Origin: Bog-473 sp963744935
GTDB taxonomy: Bacteria > Actinomycetota > Acidimicrobiia > Acidimicrobiales > RAAP-2
DNA: 64,000 nucleotides
Assembly: GCA_963744935.1 (NCBI GenBank)
Contig: CAVUVM010000005.1
Span: 62,001-126,000, forward strand
Direction of reading: 5' to 3'
The position numbers and the translations under genes were made by a program. Shown one piece after another: positions 35,810 through 43,791 of the stretch (positions are counted from its first letter, which is position 1; each line of letters begins with the position of its first letter). The notes under the pieces were generated by a model that had not been told where the DNA came from, did no database searches, and saw only the letters and a list, made by a program, of their open reading frames with translations.

Positions 35810-36003
35810 GGCCCGTACAGCCGATCTCGAGCGTCCCCGATCTCGTTGGCCCACTCATCGAGCCGCATCTCGGAAATCACGATGCGCCGGCCGATCCGCT
35901 TAACGGGCAAATGCCCCTCGCGAGCAAGTCTGTAGAGCGTCTCCGCTGAGGGTGTCCCGCCAAGGACTTCAGACGCCTGCCTCATCGACAGGAACCGAGG
36001 CAT
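35806..36003 (-). CDS. Excisionase-family HTH protein
   Basis: From the ATG at 36003 the product has 65 residues and is a complete excisionase-type winged helix: SMRQASEVLGGTPSAETLYR, then EGHLPVKRIGRRIVI and EMRLDEWANE. It may direct excision together with the integrase, or regulate early genes. It lies 1 bp from the next HTH gene upstream and overlaps the winged-helix gene downstream. Confidence 0.75.
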   Translation of the reverse strand: MPRFLSMRQASEVLGGTPSAETLYRLAREGHLPVKRIGRRIVISEMRLDEWANEIGDARDRLYGP

Positions 36004-36004
36004 T

Positions 36005-36241
36005 TTAGATCGACGCCAGCCGATCGAGGCAGTGGAGGAATCGCAGAGCGCGGTCTCCCGTTGGTCGGCTCTTGCCGCGGCACCATTGCCACACGCAGGC
36101 ATCGTCAACGCCGATGACGCCCGCCACTTCCGCGAAGCTGACGTCGGCGTTGCGGAGGATCTCCTCTGCTCTGCCGCTTCGGGCCATCTCGCGAACCCGA
36201 GCTATGGCCTCGAGCTCGTCCAGCGTGTGAGTCTGTGACAT
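36005..36241 (-). CDS. XRE-like HTH protein
   Basis: From the ATG at 36241 the product has 78 residues. It contains a Cro/XRE-like helix-turn-helix (VSFAEVAGVIGVDDACVWQW) followed by SRPTGDRALRFLHCLDRL, a common ending of small phage repressors. It is the first gene of the leftward early operon and diverges from the MerR-like gene at 36369, so it may be the repressor acting on the region between them. Confidence 0.72.
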   Translation of the reverse strand: MSQTHTLDELEAIARVREMARSGRAEEILRNADVSFAEVAGVIGVDDACVWQWCRGKSRPTGDRALRFLHCLDRLASI

Positions 36242-36368
36242 AGAGCCATGGTGGAAGGCGCCTAGAGCGCCAGCCGATTCGACATCGAGCATCCGCCACT
36301 TGGCTCAGCGCCAGCCCTACCCGTGTCGGCACGTCTAACAGAAGAATTCGGCGACGCCAGCCAGGGCG

Positions 36369-36731
36369 ATGTCCTATCTAGGCACGTTGGAGTTCGTGAC
36401 AACGACCGACGTCATGCGCGAGTTCAGGGTCGTGAGACGCACGGTTCGACGCTGGGTTGCCGCCGGCGAGCTGATCCCGCACTCAGCCTTACGGAGCGCC
36501 CACGGCGAGCACCGCTTTCGACTTGAGGAAGTCGAAGCGTTTCGCCAGCGGCGACGCGCCGGACAGTCGATGGACGATGTGATCGCCGGCGCCTTGGCCT
36601 ATATCCGCGAGAATCAGGCGGAAGGGCACGGGATGCTCTGTCCGTCGTGCGTAGCCCGACAGGTCAACCGGCATGGGGACTACTGCACGAAATGCGAGCA
36701 GCAACGCCTCCTCGAAAGCGGCGCCGCCTAA
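36369..36731 (+). CDS. MerR-like HTH protein with C-terminal zinc ribbon
   Basis: This 120-residue protein has a MerR/BldC-type HTH (TTDVMREFRVVRRTVRRWVA) with a wing (HSALRSAHGEHRFRLEEVEAF), a short linker helix and a two-CxxC zinc ribbon at the end (CPSC, then CTKC). The HTH plus zinc-ribbon combination is unusual for an excisionase. It is the only rightward gene in this part of the element and ends 6 bp from the integrase stop, convergently. Confidence 0.75.
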   Translation: MSYLGTLEFVTTTDVMREFRVVRRTVRRWVAAGELIPHSALRSAHGEHRFRLEEVEAFRQRRRAGQSMDDVIAGALAYIRENQAEGHGMLCPSCVARQVNRHGDYCTKCEQQRLLESGAA

Positions 36732-36737
36732 CCGGGT

Positions 36738-37940
36738 TCAGCTGGCCGGCTCGAGCGCCCCACTGAGCAGCGCCGCCGCCTCGCGGTCACGTTCCGGCAA
36801 GGCGTGCGCGTAGACCTTCAGCGTCGTCGATGCGTCGGCATGGCCCAGGCGGCCGGCGACCGTTCGCACGTCCTGGCCGGCACCGATCATCTGCGTGGCG
36901 GCGAAGTGACGCAGCGCGTGCAGGTGGGTGTCCACGCCGGCCGCGGTGGCGATCGCCCGGGCGTAGTGACTGGCCGTGTCCGGGCTGATTGGCTGCGCGA
37001 GGTCGTAGGTCAAGATCGGCATATCGTCGGTCAGCTCGGCCCCGAGCTCGGCGGCCCGACCCTCGAGCCGGGCCCGTTGCTGCCGCAGTGCCTCGAGCCC
37101 GAAGGCGCCGAGCGCCACCCTCCGGGTCCCGTGAGTCTTCGTCGGCTTGTAGATGTGCTGCCCGTCGACGACGGTGTAGGACCGCTCGAAGGTCAACAGA
37201 CCGGCCTCTTCGTCCAGATCGGACCATCGCAGTCCGCACAGCTCACCGCGGCGAGCGCCGGTAACCGCTGCCAGGGCGATGAACGTCGCCATGTCGGGAT
37301 CTCCCTGAGCCTCGGCCGTAGCGATCAGCAGCTGCACGTCCGCCGGTGTCGGCGCCACCCTCGCTGCGGTGCGCACAGTCGGCGGCGTGGCGGCGAGTGC
37401 CGGATCCCGCGTGATCTCACCCCATTTGACGCCCTGCTTCGTGGCGGCCGCAATCACCGCGTGACAGCGACGCACCGAGGACGCCGACAGCGGCCGCTCC
37501 CGCGTCATGAGGGCGGCGTAGAAACTGTCGAGTGTCTTTCCGTCGAGCCGCCGCACCGGGACGTCACCGAGCACGGGCTTGATGTTCTTCTCGATCGTCC
37601 GCCGGTGCTCCTGCACCGTGGTCGGCGAGAGTCCCTTGAGGGTCGTGGCATGTGTGAGCCAGCGATCCAGCAGCGAGCCGAAGGTCACCTCTTCGCCGGC
37701 ATGCTCCCCGCCGGTCACCTCGGCGACGAGCTCGGCCAGCTTCTCGTCGGCGACCTTGGCCGCGCCAGTGACCGTCCTCGAGACGTACTTCGGCTTGCCG
37801 GTGACCGGATTCCGACCGGCGTGCACCCGCAGCTCCCAGACGGCCCCGTTACCCCTGCCTCGCACACATCGTTTCGAACCCTTCATGGGCCGGATGGTAC
37901 CGAAATATGGGGTGGCTATGGGGCGATGTTTTCGGGCCAC
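36738..37940 (-). CDS. Tyrosine recombinase integrase
   Basis: From the GTG at 37940 the protein has 400 residues; an ATG at 37886 is an alternative and would leave the TATGGGGTGGC repeats outside the gene. An N-terminal arm-binding domain (VSRTVTGAAKVADEKLAEL), a core-binding domain and a catalytic domain are present. The catalytic set is complete: Arg in TGARRGELCGLRW, Lys in TKTHGTRR (268), HxxR in LHALRHFAA (341-344), His in LGHADASTT (367) and Tyr in KVYAHA (377). It lies directly beside the tRNA-Thr gene and should catalyse integration at its 3' end. It looks functional. Confidence 0.93.
   Translation of the reverse strand: MARKHRPIATPYFGTIRPMKGSKRCVRGRGNGAVWELRVHAGRNPVTGKPKYVSRTVTGAAKVADEKLAELVAEVTGGEHAGEEVTFGSLLDRWLTHATTLKGLSPTTVQEHRRTIEKNIKPVLGDVPVRRLDGKTLDSFYAALMTRERPLSASSVRRCHAVIAAATKQGVKWGEITRDPALAATPPTVRTAARVAPTPADVQLLIATAEAQGDPDMATFIALAAVTGARRGELCGLRWSDLDEEAGLLTFERSYTVVDGQHIYKPTKTHGTRRVALGAFGLEALRQQRARLEGRAAELGAELTDDMPILTYDLAQPISPDTASHYARAIATAAGVDTHLHALRHFAATQMIGAGQDVRTVAGRLGHADASTTLKVYAHALPERDREAAALLSGALEPAS
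37906..37927. repeat. Integrase arm-type repeats, right end
   Basis: TATGGGGTGGC at 37906-37916, followed by a degenerate copy TATGGGGCGAT at 37917-37927. Matches the pair at 25028-25050. Confidence 0.6.
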
Positions 37941-37954
37941 CCGCTCTGACCTGG

Positions 37955-38027
37955 AGCCTGAGAGGAGATTCGAACTCCTGACCTGCGCATTACGAGTGCG
38001 CTGCTCTACCGACTGAGCTACCCAGGC
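37955..38027 (-). tRNA. tRNA-Thr (anticodon CGU)
   Basis: All four arms fold: acceptor GCCTGGG with CTCAGGC (one G-U pair), D arm GCTC/GAGC, anticodon stem GCGCA/TGCGC with loop CTCGTAA, and T arm AGGAG/CTCCT with loop TTCGAAT; 73 nt in all. CCA is not encoded. The 3' half from about 37980 downward was probably supplied by the integrated element, which keeps the tRNA functional. Its 3'-half sequence recurs at 12682 and 24881. Confidence 0.95.
37980..38000. other. attR core
   Basis: These 21 bp of the tRNA-Thr anticodon arm are identical to 24906-24926 and mark the right crossover region of the prophage-like element. Confidence 0.75.
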
Positions 38028-38265
38028 AGACGTCCTCTCCGCCCAAGTGCGGACCCGTCACTACCCGGGCGGACGACGGTGAGCAGTGTACGCGCGGCTC
38101 AGGTACGCCAGCGACGCCGTGCACCCGTCTGCGCCTGCCGAAGCTTCCCTTCCAGTACGGGCACCGGAGATGCTCTCGTTTCTGCTGGTCATGAGCGGCA
38201 GCCACGGCGCTGTCGGGCGATCTCGGCTGAGTTGCTGGCTGTCACTGTGATGCACCCGCCGGCAT

Positions 38266-41200
38266 TCAATCGGGGTCGGCCGCCATGGTGGCCAGCCGGC
38301 GCAGCCCCATGGCGAGTGCGGCTTCCTCGCCGCTTCGCAACAGGACCGCCACACGCACGTCCCCGGGTCCTCGCCGTTGGCGAAGCGTGCGCGCGAGCTG
38401 GATCTCCGCGGCGGCGATGAAGGGCGGAGAGTTCATGCGCCGGGCCAGCCGCAACGCCGCCTCGAAGTGCACCTCGGACAGAGCCAGGTCGCCCATCGCC
38501 CACGCCACGAGGCCCAGGTATTGATCGGCGGGCCCGATGCACGCGGCGGCGGGGGCCCGGATCACGACCGCCGTGCCCGCGTACGGTCGCATGCGCTCGT
38601 AGATGTGCGCCGCTATCTCGCTCGTCTCCCTTCCGAGGACGCCGCAGGCTGCGGCGGCCATGGCCATTGAGACACCTTCGGATTGGTCATCCGCCACCTC
38701 GTCCCATCCCAGATCCGTCAGCACGCGCAGGTCCTCCAGTGCCTGCTCTCGCTCGCCTGTCTCAGCATGGATCAGTGCCAACGTGGCCCGAACCATCGGG
38801 TACTCGACAGGGGCCTGCGCGACGATGGCACTGAACGTGCTGTCCGGCGATGTCAGGTCACCGCGTGCCCACCAGGTCCACGCCATGAGAGCGCCGTAGA
38901 AGCTCAGCGCCAACTCGTTGTGCGCTCCGGCTGCCTCCACCGCTTGGCGGCCCAGTAACTCCGCCCCATCGAAATCTCCCGCAAGGGCGGCCATCATCGC
39001 GGCGAGGTTGTAGGCGTAAGAGGCCTCGACCGGGTGAACCGGACCCGTGTCCCTCGCCCGGAACCTCGTGATCTCCGCGCGCACCGCTTCCACATGGCCC
39101 TGCGCCAGGAGCTCACGAATGCACCACATGTGGCCGTGGAGCGCCAAGAGCTCATCACCGATCTCCTCGGCGATCTCACCGAGCTCCGTCCCGGTGGCGA
39201 GGCGTTCGGGCGCGGGGCCAATCCCCCACAGCGCGTGCATCCGTGCGTTGAGCGCATACCCCAGCGTGCGCCGGTCACCCAGCCGCCGGGCAATGGCCAC
39301 CGCCTCGCTGTTCAAGGTGAGGGAGTGCTCCAGCACGCCGGGCTTCCGCACCCCGTAGGAGCCGGGCTTCCGCACCCCGTAGGAATAGACCGTCACGAGC
39401 CCGAGCCGCGCCGTCACCATGGCGCGCAACGAGGTGTCCTCGTCTGGCAGCGCCGCGCGCCTCCTCGAGCAGACGGACGTGGTCCCGGTTCGCCGCCACG
39501 ATGCCCAGGTAGCTCAAAGGGCCCCCTCGCAACGCGACCCCGGCCAATCGCTCGGCATCGCCCATCGCGCGCGCCAGATCGGCCGCTCGCGTGACGGTCA
39601 CATTGGCCCCGGCGCTGTCCCCGGCGCGGTTCTGTGCCTCGGCGAGCCCCATGAGCACGTCACAGCGTGTTGGCGTGTCCTCGGGAGCGTAGAGCTCGCA
39701 GATCTCCAGGGCCCGCGTGAAATGGCCCACTGACTCCTCGAAGGCGAGGAGTCGCAACGCGCGCTCGCCCGCCATGATGGAGTAGCGCAGGGCCTTGTCG
39801 GCGTCGCCGAGGGGCGCTCCCATGAAGAAGTGGAGCGCCAGCTCGTTGACGTGGCGGTCGAGAGCGCTCATGTGAGCGCGCTCCATGGCCAGCGCGATGG
39901 CATGGTGGAACCGGACGCGTCGCCCTCGCAGGAGTTCGCCGTAGATGGCCTCGCGCACCAGCGCGTGGCTGAACCCGTAGCGACCCTTGGCGTCCGCGCC
40001 GACGCGTCGAAGCAGGCGCGACTCCTCCGCTCGGTCGAACGCGTCGAGCCGAGCGTCCGGACTGAGATCTGCGGCCTCTGCCACGATGGCGGCGTCGAAG
40101 ACCAGCCCGGCCACAGCCGCCACCTGCAACAGGTGGATGACGTCATCGGGAAGCCGCGACACTCTTCGCGCCACCAGCTCTCGGATCGCCTCGGGCGGGC
40201 TGAGGTCGGGGAGCACGCGGTCGACGTCGTCCTCGTCGTGGTGTTCGCCCGCCCGGGACTGGAGCTGGCGCAGGAGCTCGTCGAGGAACAGCGGGTTGCC
40301 GTCTGTCAGCTTGCAGAGCTGGGGTACGAGCTCCGAGGGGACCTCGGGCCAGGCCTGCGCCAACTCCTCGACCGCATCGGGGCTCAGCCCCTGCAGGTGG
40401 ATCGACTCGACCGCGTGCGACGCCCGGATGTCCGCCAGAACCGACCGCAGCCGATGCGTGGAGAGAACCTCGGTGTCGGTGTACATGGCCACGATGCCGA
40501 GCCGGGAGCCATCGGTGCCGCGAAGAACGTGCCGCAGGAGCAGCAGCGTCGGTTGGTCGGCCCAGTGCAGATTGTCGATGACCAAGAGAACGTCGTGATC
40601 GGTCCCGATCTCGTTCACGGTGGCGGTCAGCGCCTCGAAGAAGCGAAATCGATCGTTCTCTGGGTCTCCGCGCTCTTCTGAAGGTGCGGGGGAATGCTCT
40701 CCGAGTCGGGGCACCAGCCGGGAGAGCTCGGTCAGCTGCCACTCGGACATGCCTGAGATCACGTCTTCGGACAATGAGTGGAAGTAGCGGCCGAGCGCCT
40801 CGGCGAATGGCTGATATGGCGCGACGGGTTCCTCGTCGCAGCGCCCCCACAGCACCAGGGCCCCGCGCGCGGCGGCGCGACCGGAGAAGTCCGCCGCAAG
40901 GCGCGACTTGCCTATGCCGGGATCACCATCGACGAGGAGGAGCCGGCCGCCGCCGTCCGGCACCGATGACCACCAGTGATCCAACAGGGCGCTCTCGCTG
41001 GCGCGGCCGACGAGCGCACGTTCGACGACCGGCACGCGCACCCGCGACCCCTCCCCCGCCGACGGAACCCGCTCCTCGGACCGCGCCTGGCCGGCCTCTG
41101 GCGGCACCGGGAAGTCGAGCGCAGCGTCGTGCGCGAGGATGGCATGCTCCAGCCAAGTCACCTCGTGACCCGGTTCGATGCCGAGCTCGGCCACCAGCGA

Positions 41201-41932
41201 GGACCGCAGGTCTTGGAACACGCGCAGCGCCTCGGCCTGCCGCCCCGACCGGTACAACGCCAGCATCCGCTGCGACCACAAGCGCTCTCGCAGGGGGTTG
41301 GCGCTCGTCAGCGTCTCGAGCTCTCCAACGAGACCGTGATGACCCCCGAGGGTCAACCCGGCGTCGATGCGCGTCTCGGTCGCGGACAAGCGCTGCTCTT
41401 CGAGGCGCCGGGCCTCCGCACGCGCGAATGGTTCGTCGTGGACCTCGCTGTACGCCACGCCCCGCCAGAGCGCCTCGGCTTCGCTCAGCAGGCGGCTGGC
41501 CTCCCTCGGGCGGCGGCGCGCCAGTTCCCGTCGTCCTTCGGCGACCAGGCGTTCGAAATGGAGGACATCGGTCGCGTCGGGCGGCACGTCGAGCGCGTAT
41601 CCCGGCGCCCGGGTGACAATCACGTCGGGTGCACCTGCGTCGCGCAGTCGCTTGCGCAGACGCGAGACGGTCGAGCGCAGCGCAACCTCGGCTCCCACCG
41701 CGTCGTGCTCGACCCACAAAGAATCCACGATCCGGTCAACTGGGACCACAAGACCCAGGTCAATGAGGAGCCGCGCCAGAAGCGCTCTGGCCTTCGGGCC
41801 CCCGATGTCGACAACGAGTCCGTCCCAGACAACCTCGACCGGTCCGAGCACGCGAAGCTCGAGCGCCCCCAGCGCGCGGTCGCGATCGGGCGCGCGGGCT
41901 ACTCGAACCACCGAATCGAAACGCTTCGCCAA
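38266..41932 (-). CDS. BTAD/AAA transcriptional regulator (AfsR/SARP-like), frameshifted
   Basis: The first 865 or so residues hold an OmpR-type winged helix (LRVLGPVEVVWDG at the start), a BTAD domain (AYSEVHDEPFARAEARRLEE region, about 150-260) and an AAA ATPase with Walker A DGDPGIGKSRLAADF and a Walker B-like DVLLVIDNLHWAD. A TPR-like C-terminal part follows but is in another frame from about 39460. A single indel in the GCGCGC run at 39451-39461 joins them (LLEEA to ALPDEDTSLRAM), giving about 1220 residues. Close to the join, a 24-bp tandem duplication encodes SYGVRKPG twice. The protein resembles activators of secondary metabolism. Target unknown; it stands alone between tRNA-Thr and holB. 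Confidence 0.85.
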
Positions 41933-42053
41933 TGCCTACCCCCTGACGCCATTCGGGAGAATGGGCAAAACTCTACGTCGCCTCACCGGTCTCCGCTAGG
42001 AGCTGCCGTTCGTGCCTGGGAGCCGGGCCGTTCGACCCATCCCGGAGCTCTCC

Positions 42054-43148
42054 CTATGCCGCCAAGTCGGCCAGGCGCACGAAGAGCGACTGCAGCAGCA
42101 ACGCCTCGTTCGGGTTTCGCACCAACGACTCCGACGCCTCGGTGATCAACCCGACCGCGTCGGCTGCGCCCCGCACGTCGGCATCGCCCACCGCGACGGT
42201 GCCCGCCTCGGCTGCGCTCACGACGCGGCCACGATACGAGCGCGCCAGAACCCCGAGGCCGGCGCGCAGCGCGTCGGTGCGGAACCTCCGCTCTTCGCGC
42301 TGATGCTGCTCCACGATCTCCTTGCGACCCGGGAGACCGCGCTCGCCCATCTCCTTGGCGGACGCCGTGAGCGCGTCGATCTCGCGCGCGTGCTCGGCCC
42401 GCAAGGGCTCGACGGCGCGGTCGGCCGACTCGAGCACGCGGCGGGTCAAGCCCGCTGCCGTGGTGCCTTCGCTGCGCAATTGGTCGGGTACTGATTCCCA
42501 GAGCTCGACGCGGGCCGCCACGTCGGGGTCGTCGACCATGACCCGCGCCCGTTCGGGATTGCCCCCGCTGCTGTCGGCGACGACCGCCGCCATGTCAGAG
42601 GGCACGCCCGACCCGGTGAGCCAGGCCACCAGCTCGGCGCGGGCGACGGGCGGGAAGTCCACCTCGACGCACCGGCTCACCACCGTGACCAGCTCGGGCA
42701 CCACCTGGTCCGCCAGCAGCACGAAGACGGTGTCGCCCGGAGGCTCCTCGAGGGTCTTGAGCAGCGCCGGTGCGCGGAGCGCGGCGAGGTGCATGTCGAG
42801 GACCACGATGACCTGGTGTGCGCCACGCAAGGGACGGCGTTGCGCGAGAGCGACCACCTGGCGGATCTCAGCGATGGAGACGGAGGCGCCGCTCCGCCGA
42901 ACGATGTGGAGGTCTGGGTCGGTCCCGTTCAGGGCGGCGAGGCACGTTGTGCACTCACCGCACCCACCCTCAGGACACAGCAAGGCGGCCGCGAAGCCAT
43001 GGGCCGCCGCCAGGCCTCCGTTGCCGGCCGGCCCGCGGAAGAGGTAGGCGTGAACCGGGTTGGGCGCCGCTGCGCACAAGGCGTCGACCGCCTGGTCCTG
43101 GCCGACCACGCCGGCGAAGAGCGCCCGGACCGGGCGCTCGGTGCTCAT
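42054..43148 (-). CDS. holB: DNA polymerase III subunit delta'
   Basis: From the ATG at 43148, overlapping the tmk stop, the product has 364 residues. It has the clamp-loader fold with the degenerate P-loop GPAGNGGLAAA (no GKT, as usual for delta'), a four-Cys zinc site (CPEGGCGECTTC), ALLKTLEEPPGDTVFVLL and the arginine-finger region VVSRCVEVDF. It is part of the clamp loader that places the sliding clamp during replication. The tmk-holB pair is common in bacteria. C-terminal residues beyond about 210 are helical and lineage-specific. Confidence 0.92.
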   Translation of the reverse strand: MSTERPVRALFAGVVGQDQAVDALCAAAPNPVHAYLFRGPAGNGGLAAAHGFAAALLCPEGGCGECTTCLAALNGTDPDLHIVRRSGASVSIAEIRQVVALAQRRPLRGAHQVIVVLDMHLAALRAPALLKTLEEPPGDTVFVLLADQVVPELVTVVSRCVEVDFPPVARAELVAWLTGSGVPSDMAAVVADSSGGNPERARVMVDDPDVAARVELWESVPDQLRSEGTTAAGLTRRVLESADRAVEPLRAEHAREIDALTASAKEMGERGLPGRKEIVEQHQREERRFRTDALRAGLGVLARSYRGRVVSAAEAGTVAVGDADVRGAADAVGLITEASESLVRNPNEALLLQSLFVRLADLAA

Positions 43149-43790
43149 CGGCCCGGCGCCGGCGTGTCGCCGAATCGTGCGCGCACGGAGGCCACGATAT
43201 GGGCCGCCAGGTCCGCGATCGCCGCCTCGCCGTCCACGACCAGCCAGTGGTCGGGATCGGAAGCCGCCTGTGCGTGGAACCCTTCGCGCACGCGTGCCGC
43301 GAAGGCCTGGCCCAAGCGCTCCATGCGGTCCAGCCGCTCCGCGCCGCCAGGTCCGGCGGCGAGCCGTGCCGCCGCCACCTCGACCGGGACGTCGATCAGG
43401 ATCGAGAGATCGGCCGCGACGCCGTCCGTGGCCCACTCGATCAGCGAGCGCAGGGCGGTCGGGTCGAGGCCGCGCCCATAGCCCTGGTAGGCGATCGTCG
43501 AGCCCGCGTAGCGGTCGCTCACGACCCATTCACCGGCGGCCAGAGCGGGCCCCAGCACCTGGTTCACGTGCTCGGCTCGATCCGCCGCCATCAAGAGCGC
43601 CTCGGCTCGCGGCGACACGGCGGGGGCATTGGCTGCGAGGAGTAGCGTGCGCAGCCCGCGCGCCGAGTTCGGTGGCGCCCGGTTCACGGGTCAGCCGGGC
43701 ACCGAGGGCGTCGGCTAAGGCGCGTGCCTGGGTGGACTTCCCACAACCGTCAATGCCCTCGAGCGCGAGCAGCCGACCCCGGGCGGCCAT
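43145..43790 (-). CDS. tmk: Thymidylate kinase, with an apparent frameshift
   Basis: The first frame (ATG at 43790) encodes MAARGRLLALEGIDGCGKST, including the P-loop, and continues to LTREPGATELGAR. The rest (LRTLLLAANAPAVSPRAEAL, ADRAEHV, SDRYAGSTIAYQGYGRGLD and the C-terminal helices) is in the next frame. The join falls in the GCGCGC run at 43655-43664, and one inserted or deleted base restores a normal protein of about 214 residues. The enzyme phosphorylates dTMP and is essential in nearly all bacteria, so an indel in the sequence is more likely than a dead gene. Confidence 0.9.
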
Positions 43791-43791
43791 G

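Larger units (their letters stand above)
24906..38000. mobile_element. Defective prophage-like element in tRNA-Thr
   Basis: A 21-bp direct repeat marks both ends. The integrase gene lies next to the tRNA, as is usual, and TATGGGGTGGC repeats sit just inside both ends (25028-25050 and 37906-37927). The cargo runs leftward: HTH proteins, a winged-helix protein, prohead protease, small genes, tail proteins, RCC1-repeat protein and tape measure. Portal, major capsid, terminase and lysis genes were not found, so it is either a decayed prophage or a satellite depending on a helper. Confidence 0.8.

Noticed and set aside
43145..43790. tmk as a true pseudogene
   Set aside because: Both halves are well conserved and the gene is normally essential; a one-base error in a GCGCGC run explains it better.
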